Assembly (NCBI RefSeq): GCF_019145435.1
Contig: NZ_JAHSTS010000001.1
Span: 1,626,001 to 1,690,000 of the forward strand
Length of the DNA: 64,000 bases
Source: Pseudomonas ekonensis
GTDB taxonomy: Bacteria > Pseudomonadota > Gammaproteobacteria > Pseudomonadales > Pseudomonadaceae
Direction of reading: 5' to 3'
Shown here: piece by piece, positions 13,476 through 26,667 of the stretch
Numbering within the stretch: position 1 is the first letter of the stretch
How the letters are laid out: the number at the start of each line of letters is the position of its first letter
Program-made: the position numbers and the translations under genes
The notes under the pieces: model-generated
Seen by the model: only the letters and a program-made list of their open reading frames with translations
Told to the model about the DNA's origin: nothing
Databases searched by the model: none

Positions 13476-13491
13476 AATGATAATTAATATC
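13476..13491. promoter_or_regulatory. Fur-box-like sequence
   Basis: AATGATAATTAATATC matches the matching part of the classical Fur consensus (AATGATAATCATTATC) at 14 of 16 positions. It lies about 255 bp upstream of nuoA and downstream of aceA, so its target is unclear. Confidence 0.3.
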
Positions 13492-13745
13492 GTTTGGAGT
13501 GGGTTTGTTACTTTTTGGCGGTGCGGCAGTTGGGAAGTTGTCTTATATCTGCGTTACTGCAAGTAGCGGCGGCGCCTGTTTTAGCCGGTTTTTCTGCTGC
13601 CGGCACTGCGCTGGATCAAGGTTCGCGCAGAGAGGTTGCGGGAGGGGCGGTGTCTTGGTCGAGGGCATCGCCGGCAGGCTGGCTCCTGCAGCGATCCCGG
13701 GTGGCTCCGGAATCCGCGGCGTTCGTTGGATAACGGGCAAAAAAA

Positions 13746-13768
13746 ACGCCCCGAACCGGTCGGGGCGT
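13746..13768 (-). terminator. Rho-independent terminator of aceA
   Basis: An 8-bp GC-rich stem (ACGCCCCG with CGGGGCGT) and a short loop are followed on the minus strand by eight U residues. It lies about 65 bp past the aceA stop. Confidence 0.85.
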
Positions 13769-13835
13769 CAGTTGTGCGGCTTGGCGGTTAGGTTTCTGTA
13801 CGATCCGCCAGGGCCGTTCGCTCAGGCGAAGTCGA

Positions 13836-15161
13836 TCAGTGGAACTGCTCTTCTTCGGTCGAACCGGTCAGTGCGGTCACGGACGAGGTGCCGCCCTGGA
13901 TCACGGTGGTCATGTCGTCGAAGTAGCCGGTGCCCACTTCCTGCTGGTGAGCCACGAAGGTGTAGCCCTTGGCGGCGTCGGCGAATTCCTGCTCCTGCAG
14001 CTTCACGTAGGCGGTCATGTCGTTGCGGGCGTAGTCGTGCGCCAGGTTGAACATGCTGTGCCACATGTTGTGGATGCCGGCCAGGGTGATGAACTGGTGC
14101 TTGTAGCCCATGGCGGACAGTTCGCGCTGGAACTTGGCGATGGTCGCGTCGTCCAGGTTTTTCTTCCAGTTGAAGGAAGGCGAGCAGTTGTACGACAGCA
14201 GTTGGTCCGGGTATTCCTTCTTGATCGCTTCGGCGAAGCGGCGGGCCTCTTCCAGATCCGGTTTGGCGGTTTCGCACCAGATCAGGTCGGCGTACGGCGC
14301 GTAGGCCAGGCCGCGGGCGATGGCTTGATCGAGGCCGGCGCGAACCTTGTAGAAACCTTCCTGGGTGCGCTCGCCGGTCACGAACGGCTGGTCGTACGGG
14401 TCGCAGTCCGAAGTCAGCAGGTCGGCGGCGTTGGCGTCGGTACGGGCCAGGATGATGGTCGGGGTGCCGGCGACGTCAGCGGCCAGACGGGCAGCGACGA
14501 GCTTCTGCACGGCTTCCTGGGTCGGAACCAGTACCTTGCCGCCCATGTGGCCGCATTTCTTCACGGAAGCCAGTTGGTCTTCGAAGTGAACGCCGGCGGC
14601 GCCTGCCTCGATCATGCTCTTCATCAGCTCGTAGGCGTTCAGGACGCCGCCGAAACCGGCTTCGGCGTCAGCCACGATCGGTGCGAAGTAGTCGATGTAG
14701 CCGTCGTCGCCCGGGTTCTTGCCGGCTTTCCACTGGATCTGGTCGGCGCGGCGGAAGGCGTTGTTGATGCGCTTGACCACGGTCGGCACCGAGTCCACCG
14801 GGTACAGCGACTGGTCAGGGTACATCGATTCGGCGGAGTTGTTGTCCGCAGCCACTTGCCAGCCGGACAGGTAGATCGCCTGGATGCCGGCCTTGACTTG
14901 TTGCACGGCCTGGCCGCCGGTCAGGGCGCCCATGCAGTTGACGAAATCTTTCTCAGGACGGAAGGCCGGCTTGGCACCCTGGGTCACCAGGTTCCACAGC
15001 TTCTCGGCGCCCATTTTCGCGAAGGTGTGCTCAGGTTGGACCGAGCCACGCAGACGGACGACGTCAGCAGCGGAGTAAGTGCGAGTCACGCCTTTCCAGC
15101 GCGGGTTTTCAGCCCAGTCTTTTTCAAGGGCTGCAATTTGCTGTTCGCGTGTCAGTGCCAT
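13836..15161 (-). CDS. aceA: Isocitrate lyase
   Basis: Cleaves isocitrate to succinate and glyoxylate, the first step of the glyoxylate shunt, allowing growth on acetate and fatty acids. The protein has 441 residues from the ATG at 15159-15161 ([16 protein letters not shown]). The catalytic motif KKCGHMGGK carries the active-site Cys203. The substrate-binding block [12 protein letters not shown] is also present. A longer in-frame reading of 550 residues would add a proline- and arginine-rich extension without conservation, and I reject it. A long leader of more than 400 bp precedes the gene and contains the palindrome at 15571-15596, a likely operator. It competes for isocitrate with the two dehydrogenases encoded at 22-26 kb. 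Confidence 0.97.
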   Translation of the reverse strand: MALTREQQIAALEKDWAENPRWKGVTRTYSAADVVRLRGSVQPEHTFAKMGAEKLWNLVTQGAKPAFRPEKDFVNCMGALTGGQAVQQVKAGIQAIYLSGWQVAADNNSAESMYPDQSLYPVDSVPTVVKRINNAFRRADQIQWKAGKNPGDDGYIDYFAPIVADAEAGFGGVLNAYELMKSMIEAGAAGVHFEDQLASVKKCGHMGGKVLVPTQEAVQKLVAARLAADVAGTPTIILARTDANAADLLTSDCDPYDQPFVTGERTQEGFYKVRAGLDQAIARGLAYAPYADLIWCETAKPDLEEARRFAEAIKKEYPDQLLSYNCSPSFNWKKNLDDATIAKFQRELSAMGYKHQFITLAGIHNMWHSMFNLAHDYARNDMTAYVKLQEQEFADAAKGYTFVAHQQEVGTGYFDDMTTVIQGGTSSVTALTGSTEEEQFH

Positions 15162-15636
15162 GGAGATAAACCTCGTCGCGTCTTTATGAAAAGTTGTTCT
15201 GCGGTGGAAAATTCCTGCGCTCGCTGACCAGAGGTCCGGGTGGTCAAGTCGGGTTCGGCGGGATGGCGACGGGATGAACGACGGGCTCGAGGGGAGAGTG
15301 AGCAGGTAAAGGCGAACTGGCGGGCGCAGTCGGGGCGTCGTGGGCCTTTCCTGCGGGCTGCAGCGTGATGCCGGGTTACCTAAAAACGCTTCCGTCCCTC
15401 GGGACAACTTCGTTCCAGTCGCAACCTCGTCAAACACACCTTGTGGGCGGTACAGACACGAAACGGTTCGCGGGGTAGGTGCGAACATCGCTTCGAAGGC
15501 CCTTGCCAGGGCCTCTGATTAGCGGGAGCGAGGCCATCATGCCTTCGCTTTTTTGGCCCGTCAAACGTTTTGTAGTGCTTTTTTTCAAGCACTACATCTT
15601 TCGTCTAATACGACTGTACGGTCAGTTTTCGGGGCT
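15162..15636. other. Long upstream region of aceA
   Basis: About 475 bp without a convincing gene. It holds a perfect 7-bp hairpin AGGCCCT-N4-AGGGCCT at 15497-15514 and the operator-like palindrome at 15571-15596. If transcription of aceA starts near the palindrome, the leader would be about 400 nt. No tRNA or recognisable small RNA is seen. Confidence 0.6.
15571..15596. promoter_or_regulatory. Operator-like perfect inverted repeat upstream of aceA
   Basis: TGTAGTGCTT and AAGCACTACA form perfect 10-bp arms around a 6-bp spacer. The half-site TGTAGT/ACTACA recalls what I remember of the operator of RccR, the RpiR-family regulator that controls aceA and other carbon genes in P. fluorescens. 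It lies about 410 bp upstream of the aceA ATG. The palindrome is directly visible; the regulator is an inference. Confidence 0.55.
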
Positions 15637-16398
15637 TCAGTCCAGGCTGTCGACTTTCACCCGCAAGGTCATGTCATCCCGGCCTTGAGTCGAGTAGCTG
15701 CGGGTCAGGCCCTGTTTGTCGGCCTGGGTCTGGCGATTCACGCCCGCCAGGGTGATCCACTCTCCGAGGCGTCCGGTGACGGTTGTGTCGGTGCTTTGCA
15801 CGTTCACTACATCGGGACGTTCCTGGCTCATGCGGTCACGGTTGGTACTGATGGCCAGGTGAACGATGTCGCCGGTGACGCTGGCGGTGACATAGAAGCC
15901 CTGGGTGACGTTGCGGTACTGGGTCTGGCTGCTGTAGCCGCCCCAGGAGTCGCTCTGGCTGCTGGTGATCGGCACGCTCTGGCCGACCTGGATCAGCGCC
16001 GGCATGCCTTCGCTGGCCTGTACCTGCTGGACGCCGCCGTCGCGGCTGGCGGTGCTGCGGCTGATGATGCGGGTCTGGTTCGGTTGGGCGCCGTTGACCG
16101 AGTAGCCTTCGTCGCCGCGGCCGTTGTTCTCGTTGGTGTCGACGGTGATCAGCAGGCGCTTGGGCGCGGTGTCGAGTTGCGTCAGCAGATCCTTGAGTTC
16201 CTGGATCTTGCCGGGCTCGGCCTTGACGATCAACTGGTTGCCGTAGGCGCTGACCTGGCCGTCCTTGCCTATGAAGTCCTGCGCCATGGGCAGCATGTCG
16301 GCGCTGGTGCGGTACTTGAGGGGAACGATTTCTGTGGCTGCCATCGCCGACAGGCTGCAGCCGAGCAGCAGGGTGGCGAGCAGGGTGCGTAGGGACAT
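15637..16398 (-). CDS. Exported protein with a secretin N-domain-like region
   Basis: A 253-residue exported protein. Residues 1-20 are a signal peptide (MSLRTLLATLLLGCSLSAMAA, cut near AMA-AT). The following 80 residues (PLKYRTSADMLPMAQDFIG to ELKDLLTQLDTAPKRLLITVD) resemble the repeated N-domain of secretins, with the typical LDTAPKRLLI end of a KH-like fold. The rest is Ser/Gln/Thr-rich with beta character and no secretin pore domain. It could be a periplasmic adaptor or an orphan secretin fragment. A GGAG ribosome site precedes the ATG at 16396-16398. It is transcribed alone, towards aceA. Function is unknown. Confidence 0.75.
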   Translation of the reverse strand: MSLRTLLATLLLGCSLSAMAATEIVPLKYRTSADMLPMAQDFIGKDGQVSAYGNQLIVKAEPGKIQELKDLLTQLDTAPKRLLITVDTNENNGRGDEGYSVNGAQPNQTRIISRSTASRDGGVQQVQASEGMPALIQVGQSVPITSSQSDSWGGYSSQTQYRNVTQGFYVTASVTGDIVHLAISTNRDRMSQERPDVVNVQSTDTTVTGRLGEWITLAGVNRQTQADKQGLTRSYSTQGRDDMTLRVKVDSLD

Positions 16399-16479
16399 GT
16401 CCGTTATCTCCGCTTTCGAAAGGCTTGATATTGCCACTTTGTCGGCCCGGGGTGGGGCAAGTTGAATCCCGGACGGCAA

Positions 16480-16511
16480 AACGCCCCGGCATCCGGAGAT
16501 GGCGGGGCGTT
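16480..16511 (-). terminator. Terminator after the GNAT gene
   Basis: A 9-bp stem, AACGCCCCG with CGGGGCGTT, is followed on the minus strand by a short T run. It lies about 45 bp past the GNAT stop codon. Confidence 0.7.
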
Positions 16512-16554
16512 CGCGAGGGTTGTGGCGAAGGAGCAAGCTCTCTCGTCACAGGGC

Positions 16555-16980
16555 TCAGGCCGAATGGCGGACCATGTCGACATGGGGAATCCCGGCCTCG
16601 AGGAACTCCTCGCTGACCAGGTGGAACCCCAGGCGCTCGTAGAACGGCGTCGCCTGAACCTGGGCGCTGAGCATCTGCTGCTTGAGCCCCCGCGCTTCGG
16701 CTTCGGCGATCACCGCCTGCATCAGCGCATCGCCGACCTTCAGGCCGCGCCAGTCCTTGAGCACCGACACCCGGCCGATGTGCCCGTCGGGCAGAAGGCG
16801 GGCGGTGCCGATGGGGAAGTCGCCTTCGAACGCCAGGAAATGCACGGCGGTGGCGTCATCGGCGTCCCATTCCAGCTCCGGCGGCACCGATTGCTCGGCG
16901 ATGAACACGGTTTCGCGGATGCGCCGGATCTCGGCGTTGTCCTTTTGCCAGTCTGCGACATGCACGCGAATCTTATTCAT
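16555..16980 (-). CDS. GNAT family N-acetyltransferase
   Basis: A 141-residue single-domain acetyltransferase (MNKIRVHVADWQKD). The acetyl-CoA site is seen as RVSVLKDWRGLKVGDALMQAV, a variant of the R/QxxGxG/A loop, followed by the YERLGFHLV strand typical of this family (ElaA/YjcF-like). The substrate cannot be told. It overlaps the end of the upstream ribosomal oxygenase gene by 8 bp, so the two are probably co-transcribed. The pairing is only suggestive of a shared role. Confidence 0.85.
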   Translation of the reverse strand: MNKIRVHVADWQKDNAEIRRIRETVFIAEQSVPPELEWDADDATAVHFLAFEGDFPIGTARLLPDGHIGRVSVLKDWRGLKVGDALMQAVIAEAEARGLKQQMLSAQVQATPFYERLGFHLVSEEFLEAGIPHVDMVRHSA

Positions 16981-18145
16981 CGTCGGCGAACCCCAGGCTG
17001 CCTTGCTTGACCAGTTCGTACAGCAGGCCGCGGCCGTCCTCGTCGTCCATCCACTCGCCGAGGTTGTCGATGTGCAGCGCATCGGCGGCGCAGATCATCT
17101 TCAGCAGCTCGCGCAGCTTGCCCGGCAGGTAGCGGCTCTGGCCGCTGGCGAACAGCAGCAGGTCGTCGTCGACTTCGGACCAGGCCAGGCGGGCGCTCGG
17201 GTTGCGGATCAGCACCGCGCCGTCTTCCAGGGCGCCGAGGAAGTCGTCTTCCGCGACTTCTTCCAGGCCGACCACCAGTTCCGGATAGCGCGGCTCGGTC
17301 ATGTACTGGCCGAACCAGGTCAGCAGCAGGCGTTCGTCGCCCATGTGCTCGGCCAGCAGGGACTTGAGGCGGTCGAGCGCGTCGTGCTGGATCTGGTGCG
17401 GATCGCTGACCGGCTTGGCGTCGGCGTCGGTGTAGCGCTCTTCGTCCGGCAGGAACTGGCTCAGGAAGTCGGTGAAGTGGGTCAGCACTTCGGCGGCGCT
17501 CGGCGCGCGGAAGCCGACCGAGTAGGTCATGCAGTCGTCCACGGCAACACCGCAGTGGGCCAGGCGCGGCGGCAGGTAGAGCATGTCGCCCGGTTCCAGC
17601 ACCCACTCGTCGGTCTGTTCGAATTCGGCGAGGATGCGCAGGTCCGCATGCTGCAGCAGCGGGCTTTCGGAGTCGCACATCTGGCCGATCTTCCAGTTGC
17701 GCTTGCCGTGGCCCTGCAGCAGGAACACGTCGTAGTTGTCGAAGTGCGGGCCGACGCTGCCGCCCGGGGCCGCGAAGCTGATCATCACGTCGTCGACGCG
17801 CCAGCTCGGCAGGAAGCGGAAGTTCTCCAGCAGTTCGCTGACTTCCGGCACGAACTGGTCGACCGCCTGCACCAGCAAGGTCCACTCGCGCTCAGGCAGC
17901 TTGGTGAACTCGTCCTCGGCGAACGGGCCGCGACGCAGCTCCCACGGGCGCTCGCCGTGTTCGATGACCAGGCGCGATTCGACTTCTTCTTCGAGGGCCA
18001 GGCCGGCCAGCTCGTCAGGATCGATCGGGCTTTCGAAGTCAGGCATCGCCTGACGGATCAGCAACGGTTTTTTCTGCCAGTAGTCGCGCATGAACTCGCG
18101 CGCCGTGAGGCCGCCCAGAAGTTGAAGAGGAGTATCTGGATTCAT
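16973..18145 (-). CDS. roxA: Ribosomal protein uL16 arginine hydroxylase (cupin oxygenase)
   Basis: A 390-residue 2-oxoglutarate/Fe(II) oxygenase of the RoxA/YcfD family, which in E. coli hydroxylates an arginine of ribosomal protein L16. The JmjC-like double-stranded beta-helix carries the iron ligands H134, D136 (HFDNYD) and H197 (LAHCGV), with spacing close to that in YcfD. The C-terminal 150 residues form the dimer and winged-helix parts of the family. The ATG at 18143-18145 gives MNPDTPLQLLGGLTARE. An upstream TTG-type start is not needed. It overlaps the GNAT gene downstream. Confidence 0.9.
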   Translation of the reverse strand: MNPDTPLQLLGGLTAREFMRDYWQKKPLLIRQAMPDFESPIDPDELAGLALEEEVESRLVIEHGERPWELRRGPFAEDEFTKLPEREWTLLVQAVDQFVPEVSELLENFRFLPSWRVDDVMISFAAPGGSVGPHFDNYDVFLLQGHGKRNWKIGQMCDSESPLLQHADLRILAEFEQTDEWVLEPGDMLYLPPRLAHCGVAVDDCMTYSVGFRAPSAAEVLTHFTDFLSQFLPDEERYTDADAKPVSDPHQIQHDALDRLKSLLAEHMGDERLLLTWFGQYMTEPRYPELVVGLEEVAEDDFLGALEDGAVLIRNPSARLAWSEVDDDLLLFASGQSRYLPGKLRELLKMICAADALHIDNLGEWMDDEDGRGLLYELVKQGSLGFADDE

Positions 18146-18188
18146 ATGTAACCTATTGAAAAAAAGCACTTTTCAGACGGGAATAAAA

Positions 18189-18209
18189 ACGCCCGGCGCG
18201 GCCGGGCGT
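18189..18209 (-). terminator. Terminator of purB
   Basis: ACGCCCGGC and GCCGGGCGT form a 9-bp stem with a 3-nt loop, followed on the minus strand by five T residues. It is 23 bp past the purB stop. Confidence 0.85.
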
Positions 18210-18231
18210 CTCAAACGGTTCAAGCGGTCGA

Positions 18232-19689
<1,458 letters not shown>

Positions 19690-19729
19690 TTACGCGTTAC
19701 AGGCTACAAAGCAATTGTCGCGGGTCGGT

Positions 19730-20353
19730 TCACTCGCTGCGCATCAGCGGATACAGCTCTTTGAGCAGCTTGCGGCGGCTGATCACCAGTTGCCAGCGGT
19801 GGCCGCCGAGCTGGCGCCACAGGCGCGCCGAGCGGATGCCGGCCAGCAGCAGGGCGCGGATCTTCGAGGCGTTGCTCGGCTGCTGCAGGTTGCGCATGTC
19901 GCCGTGCACCTGGATCCGTTGGCGCAGGGTGCTCAGGGTGTCCTGGTACAGCGCGCCGCACGCGGCGATCACGTTTTCGTGGGCCGGGCCGAAATGCTCG
20001 ACCTGGGACTGGATCTGCGGCAGGCGCTTGCCGATGGTGTCGAGCATGTCGTCGCGCTTGGCCAGTTGTCGCTCCAGACCCAGCATCGATAGGGCGTAGC
20101 GCAACGGCTCGCGCTGCAGGGTGCTCGGGTCGCGCTCGAGGGCGCCGATCAGGGCGCGGTAACCGTCGCGCAGGTTGATGTCGTCGCCGCCGTAGACGTC
20201 CAGCGTGTCCTTGGGGTCGCGCACCAGCAGGCTGCCGAGCATGCAGGTCAGGCCGGCCTCGTTGGTCTGGCCGGTCTTGGCGATCCGGTCGACCAGCACG
20301 GCGGCGAGAAACACGCCGCCCAACGCCGTCAGTTGTTCCTGGATCGGGCTCAT
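19730..20353 (-). CDS. hflD: HflD family protein (lysogenization regulator homologue)
   Basis: A 207-residue helical protein of the HflD (YcfC) family. In E. coli, HflD associates with the inner membrane and affects lambda lysogeny by acting on CII, but its normal role is not settled. It starts [25 protein letters not shown]. The ATG lies within the mnmA stop (4-bp ATGA overlap), so the two genes are translationally coupled, as in many gammaproteobacteria. No active site is expected. Leftward, purB follows. Confidence 0.9.
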   Translation of the reverse strand: MSPIQEQLTALGGVFLAAVLVDRIAKTGQTNEAGLTCMLGSLLVRDPKDTLDVYGGDDINLRDGYRALIGALERDPSTLQREPLRYALSMLGLERQLAKRDDMLDTIGKRLPQIQSQVEHFGPAHENVIAACGALYQDTLSTLRQRIQVHGDMRNLQQPSNASKIRALLLAGIRSARLWRQLGGHRWQLVISRRKLLKELYPLMRSE

Positions 20354-21474
20354 GCCTGGCCGCTCCACGGCTCGGCGACTTCGATCACGCCCCCGCCGAG
20401 GCAGACCTCACCGTCGTAGAACACCACCGACTGGCCCGGCGTGACGGCGCGCTGCGGCTCGTCGAACACGGCGCGGTAGCCGGTGGCGGTCTGCTCCAGG
20501 GTGCAGGCCTGGTCGCTCTGGCGGTAGCGCACCTTGGCGGTCAGGCGGCGCGGCTGGCTCAGGTCGACAGGGTTGACCCAGTAGATCTCGGAGGCGAGCA
20601 GGGCGCCGGAGAACAGCCACGGGTGGTTGTTGCCCTGGCCGACGATCAGTTCGTTGTGCTCCAGGTCCTTGCGCAGCACGTACCACGGCTCGTCGCCGGC
20701 GTCCTTCAGGCCGCCGATGCCCAGGCCCTGGCGCTGGCCGATGGTGTGGTACATCAGGCCGTGGTGACGGCCGATGACTTCGCCTTCGGTGGTCTTGATC
20801 TCACCGGGCTGGGCCGGCAGGTACTGCTTGAGGAAGTCGCTGAAGCGGCGTTCGCCGATGAAGCAGATCCCGGTGGAGTCCTTCTTCTTGGCGGTGGCCA
20901 GTTCGTATTTTTCCGCGATGGCGCGCACTTCGGGCTTTTCCAGTTCGCCGACCGGGAACAGGGTCTTGGCGATCTGTTCGCCGCCGACGGCGTGCAGGAA
21001 GTAGCTTTGGTCCTTGTTCGGATCCAGGCCCTTGAGCAGTTCGGTGCGGCCGTCGATATCGCGGCGGCGCACGTAGTGGCCGGTGGCGATCAGGTCGGCG
21101 CCCAGGCTCATGGCGTAGTCGAGGAACGCCTTGAACTTGATTTCGCGGTTGCACAGGATGTCCGGGTTCGGCGTGCGGCCGGCCTTGTATTCGGCCAGGA
21201 AGTGCTCGAACACGTTGTCCCAGTACTCGGCGGCGAAGTTGGCGGTGTGCAGCTTGATGCCGATCTTGTCGCACACGGCCTGGGCGTCCGCCAGGTCGTC
21301 CATCGCGGTGCAGTACTCGGTTCCGTCGTCTTCTTCCCAGTTCTTCATGAACAGGCCTTCCACCTCAAAGCCCTGCTCGATCAGCAGGAGAGCGGAAACG
21401 GAAGAGTCCACGCCGCCGGACATGCCGACAATGACGCGCTTCTTGGATGTGTCAGAAGGGGCTGGATCACGCAT
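20350..21474 (-). CDS. mnmA: tRNA-specific 2-thiouridylase
   Basis: Adds sulfur to C2 of the wobble uridine of tRNA-Lys, -Glu and -Gln. The protein has 374 residues. The ATP pyrophosphatase PP-loop SGGVDSS is at 19-25, the catalytic cysteine in [12 protein letters not shown] near residue 109 and the second one in [12 protein letters not shown] near residue 206. The sulfur comes through the TusBCDE relay, and those genes are also in this window (41645-43020). It forms a coupled pair with hflD; nudJ lies 59 bp upstream. Confidence 0.97.
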   Translation of the reverse strand: MRDPAPSDTSKKRVIVGMSGGVDSSVSALLLIEQGFEVEGLFMKNWEEDDGTEYCTAMDDLADAQAVCDKIGIKLHTANFAAEYWDNVFEHFLAEYKAGRTPNPDILCNREIKFKAFLDYAMSLGADLIATGHYVRRRDIDGRTELLKGLDPNKDQSYFLHAVGGEQIAKTLFPVGELEKPEVRAIAEKYELATAKKKDSTGICFIGERRFSDFLKQYLPAQPGEIKTTEGEVIGRHHGLMYHTIGQRQGLGIGGLKDAGDEPWYVLRKDLEHNELIVGQGNNHPWLFSGALLASEIYWVNPVDLSQPRRLTAKVRYRQSDQACTLEQTATGYRAVFDEPQRAVTPGQSVVFYDGEVCLGGGVIEVAEPWSGQA

Positions 21475-21533
21475 AGGGATTCAATGAGTGTCTTGAAAAA
21501 GGACGCGATTCTAACAGGCTCACGGCCTCAAGG

Positions 21534-21980
21534 CTAAAGGGAAGGGCGGATCAGTTCGAGGCCGAAGCGATTGCCGGCCAGGTAATCGTCGATGCAGCGG
21601 ATGATCAGATCGCTGCGCCAGTGTTCGCGCTGCTCCAATAATTCGTCGCGGGTCAGCCACTTGGCGCCGACGATGCCGTCGTCCAGCCGGCGGTCGGGGT
21701 GATGCTTCAGGGGGTTTGCGCTGAAGCAGACGCGCTGGTACGTCACGCCGTTGCTCGGGGCTGTGTACAGGTAAATGCCGATCACCGCGGAGGGCTCGAC
21801 GTCCCAGCCGGTTTCCTCAAGGGTTTCGCGGATGGCGGCTTCGATCAGGGTCTCGTCCGGATCCAGGTGGCCGGCGGGCTGGTTGAGCACGTTGCGGCCG
21901 GCCTTGTGCTCTTCGACCATCAGGAAGCGGCCGTTGTCCTCGACGATGGTGGCGACGGTGATGTGGGGTTGCCAGGCCAT
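21534..21980 (-). CDS. nudJ: Nudix hydrolase, NudJ-type phosphatase
   Basis: A 148-residue Nudix protein. The Nudix box runs from GHLDPDETLIEAAIRETLEETG (residues about 37-58) and fits GX5EX7REUXEEXGU. NudJ hydrolyses thiamin pyrimidine diphosphates and nucleoside di- and triphosphates in E. coli, where it is also next to mnmA. That neighbourhood supports the name. It starts MAWQPHITVATIVEDN. The gap upstream (to idh) holds a perfect 34-bp REP palindrome. Confidence 0.88.
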   Translation of the reverse strand: MAWQPHITVATIVEDNGRFLMVEEHKAGRNVLNQPAGHLDPDETLIEAAIRETLEETGWDVEPSAVIGIYLYTAPSNGVTYQRVCFSANPLKHHPDRRLDDGIVGAKWLTRDELLEQREHWRSDLIIRCIDDYLAGNRFGLELIRPSL

Positions 21981-22015
21981 GGGTCTTCCTCGATTCTCAA
22001 AACCTGAAACACTAT

Positions 22016-22049
22016 CCCTGTGGGAGCTGGCAAGCCAGCTCCCACAGGG
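22016..22049. repeat. Perfect REP-type palindrome
   Basis: CCCTGTGGGAGCTGGC, two bases AA, then the exact 16-base complement. This is the Pseudomonas REP motif as a closely packed inverted pair. It lies between idh and nudJ and may also stop or protect transcripts. Confidence 0.85.
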
Positions 22050-22071
22050 TTTTGTGTGCTCTCCAGAAACG

Positions 22072-22098
22072 GAAACCCCGGCGCTGGGCCGGGGTTTC
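22072..22098. terminator. Hairpin after idh
   Basis: GAAACCCCGGC and GCCGGGGTTTC form an 11-bp stem with a 5-nt loop, 18 bp past the idh stop. There is little T tract on the minus strand, so termination may be partial. Confidence 0.6.
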
Positions 22099-22115
22099 TT
22101 TACCGTGCTACAACC

Positions 22116-24824
<2,709 letters not shown>

Positions 24825-26081
24825 ATGGGTTACAAGAAGATTCAGGTTCCGGCCGTCGGCGACAAAATCACCGTCAATGCAGACCATTCTCTCAATGTCC
24901 CTGATAACCCGATCATTCCCTTCATCGAAGGCGACGGCATTGGCGTCGACGTCAGTCCGGTGATGATCAAGGTGGTGGATGCTGCCGTGGCCAAGGCCTA
25001 CGGAGGCAAGCGCAAGATTTCCTGGATGGAGGTCTACGCCGGCGAAAAAGCGACCCAGGTCTATGACCAGGACACCTGGCTGCCTCAGGAAACCCTGGAT
25101 GCCGTGAAGGATTACGTCGTCTCCATCAAGGGCCCGCTGACCACCCCGGTCGGTGGCGGTATCCGCTCCCTCAACGTCGCCCTGCGCCAGCAGCTGGACC
25201 TGTATGTCTGCCTGCGGCCGGTGGTGTGGTTCGACGGCGTGCCGAGCCCGGTGAAAAAGCCAGGCGACGTCGACATGGTCATCTTCCGCGAGAACTCCGA
25301 GGACATCTACGCCGGCATCGAGTGGAAGGCCGGTTCCCCGGAGGCCACCAAGGTCATCAAGTTCCTGAAAGAGGAAATGGGCGTCACCAAGATCCGTTTC
25401 GACCAGGATTGCGGCATCGGCATCAAGCCCGTCTCCAAGGAGGGCACCAAGCGCCTGGTGCGCAAGGCCCTGCAATACGTGGTGGACAACGACCGCAAGT
25501 CGCTGACCATCGTGCACAAGGGCAACATCATGAAATTCACCGAAGGCGCCTTCAAGGACTGGGGCTATGAGGTGGCGAAGGAAGAGTTCGGCGCCGAGCT
25601 GCTGGACGGCGGCCCGTGGATGAAGTTCAAGAACCCCAAGACCGGCCGCGAAGTCATCGTCAAGGACGCCATCGCCGACGCCATGCTCCAGCAGATCCTG
25701 CTGCGTCCGGCCGAGTACGACGTGATCGCCACGCTGAACCTCAACGGTGACTACCTCTCCGATGCCCTGGCGGCGGAAGTGGGCGGCATCGGCATCGCGC
25801 CGGGCGCCAACCTGTCCGACACCGTGGCCATGTTCGAGGCCACCCACGGCACGGCGCCGAAGTACGCCGGCAAGGATCAGGTCAACCCGGGCTCGGTGAT
25901 CCTCTCGGCCGAGATGATGCTGCGTCACCTGGGCTGGACCGAGGCGGCCGACCTGATCATCAAGGGCACCAACGGCGCGATCAAGGCCAAGACCGTGACC
26001 TACGACTTCGAACGCCTGATGGAAGGCGCGAAGCTGGTGTCGTCTTCGGGCTTCGGCGAGGCGCTGATCTCGCACATGTAA
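24825..26081 (+). CDS. icd: NADP-dependent isocitrate dehydrogenase, dimeric type
   Basis: A 418-residue TCA-cycle enzyme starting [17 protein letters not shown], with a GGAG ribosome site 8 bp upstream. The phosphate/isocitrate loop [10 protein letters not shown] carries Ser115, equivalent to the E. coli serine phosphorylated by AceK, which switches carbon flow to the glyoxylate shunt. The metal-binding motif [10 protein letters not shown] and the NADP-binding [10 protein letters not shown] are present. A strong 16-bp stem-loop follows. It is divergent from the monomeric enzyme. Confidence 0.97.
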   Translation: MGYKKIQVPAVGDKITVNADHSLNVPDNPIIPFIEGDGIGVDVSPVMIKVVDAAVAKAYGGKRKISWMEVYAGEKATQVYDQDTWLPQETLDAVKDYVVSIKGPLTTPVGGGIRSLNVALRQQLDLYVCLRPVVWFDGVPSPVKKPGDVDMVIFRENSEDIYAGIEWKAGSPEATKVIKFLKEEMGVTKIRFDQDCGIGIKPVSKEGTKRLVRKALQYVVDNDRKSLTIVHKGNIMKFTEGAFKDWGYEVAKEEFGAELLDGGPWMKFKNPKTGREVIVKDAIADAMLQQILLRPAEYDVIATLNLNGDYLSDALAAEVGGIGIAPGANLSDTVAMFEATHGTAPKYAGKDQVNPGSVILSAEMMLRHLGWTEAADLIIKGTNGAIKAKTVTYDFERLMEGAKLVSSSGFGEALISHM

Positions 26082-26099
26082 GCGAACCCGCCGCAATGA

Positions 26100-26140
26100 A
26101 AACCGCCCGGTTCGATGGTTCGAACCGGGCGGTTTCGTTT
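26100..26140. terminator. Strong bidirectional terminator between icd and cspD
   Basis: A perfect 16-bp stem (starting AAACCGCCCGG) with a 4-nt loop lies between the convergent genes icd and cspD. T-rich sequence follows on the icd side. Confidence 0.85.
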
Positions 26141-26161
26141 AGGGCGGCAGGTGCGCTAGGG

Positions 26162-26443
26162 TCAGTGGGCGACCGTCTGGGCGTGGCCGGCGGCCGCTGT
26201 GCGTTCTTTTGCGGCGTCGGCAGGCGCTATCTTGACGGCGTGCAGGCCTTTGGGCCCTTGCACGATCTCGAAGTTGACGAGCTGTCCGGCCTTGAGGGTC
26301 TTGTAGCCCTCCATCTCGATGGCGGAGTAGTGGGCAAAAAAGTCGATTTCCTTGCCGTCCTCGTCCCGGCCTTCGCGGGCGTCGGTGTTGATGAAGCCGA
26401 ATCCCTTGGCATTGTTGAACCATTTCACCTTGCCGACAGCCAT
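26162..26443 (-). CDS. cspD: CspD-type cold-shock domain protein
   Basis: A 93-residue protein with one cold-shock domain (residues 1-70) and an Ala-rich tail. RNP1 is KGFGFI and the RNP2 block reads DFFAHY instead of the usual VFVHF, which is common in CspD. In E. coli, CspD is a stationary-phase single-stranded DNA/RNA-binding inhibitor of replication. The ATG is at 26441-26443. Longer in-frame extensions upstream are unlikely. It is divergent from clpS, as in E. coli, separated by 224 bp. Confidence 0.92.
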   Translation of the reverse strand: MAVGKVKWFNNAKGFGFINTDAREGRDEDGKEIDFFAHYSAIEMEGYKTLKAGQLVNFEIVQGPKGLHAVKIAPADAAKERTAAAGHAQTVAH

Positions 26444-26667
26444 GCTCAAATCCCTCTGCAACAGACTCCAACGCTGGAGTATCATCCAATTCATCCGCAG
26501 TCGAATTCGTTTGCGAACAGGACTCCGCGGATCTTTTTTACCCACCGTGGGTTCTATTGGTTGTAACACCGTTTTCCCGATAGTCAAGGTGACCGGGCAG
26601 TCGGAGTTGAAAACGCGTGCAGCCGCCCCCACCACTGTATTTGCACAACTGACGAACCTTTCTTTCC

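Larger units (their letters stand above)
13223..13835. other. Intergenic region between nuoA and aceA
   Basis: About 610 bp without a convincing gene. From left to right it holds a candidate nuo promoter (13311-13339), an imperfect GC-rich hairpin (about 13390-13420), a Fur-box-like site (13476-13491), a half REP-like stretch near 13668-13690 and the aceA terminator (13746-13768). Open frames here are short, start with non-ATG codons and lack conserved features. Confidence 0.6.

Noticed and set aside
13494..13733. Plus-strand frame near the Fur-like box
   Set aside because: Starts with TTG, lacks a ribosome site and conserved features, and crosses a REP-like fragment.
13836..15488. 550-residue reading of aceA
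   Set aside because: The extra 109 residues are Pro/Arg/Ser-rich with no conservation. The 441-residue form matches the family.
20350..20353. Possible frameshift or overlap error between mnmA and hflD
   Set aside because: It is the normal ATGA coupling overlap found in this gene pair.
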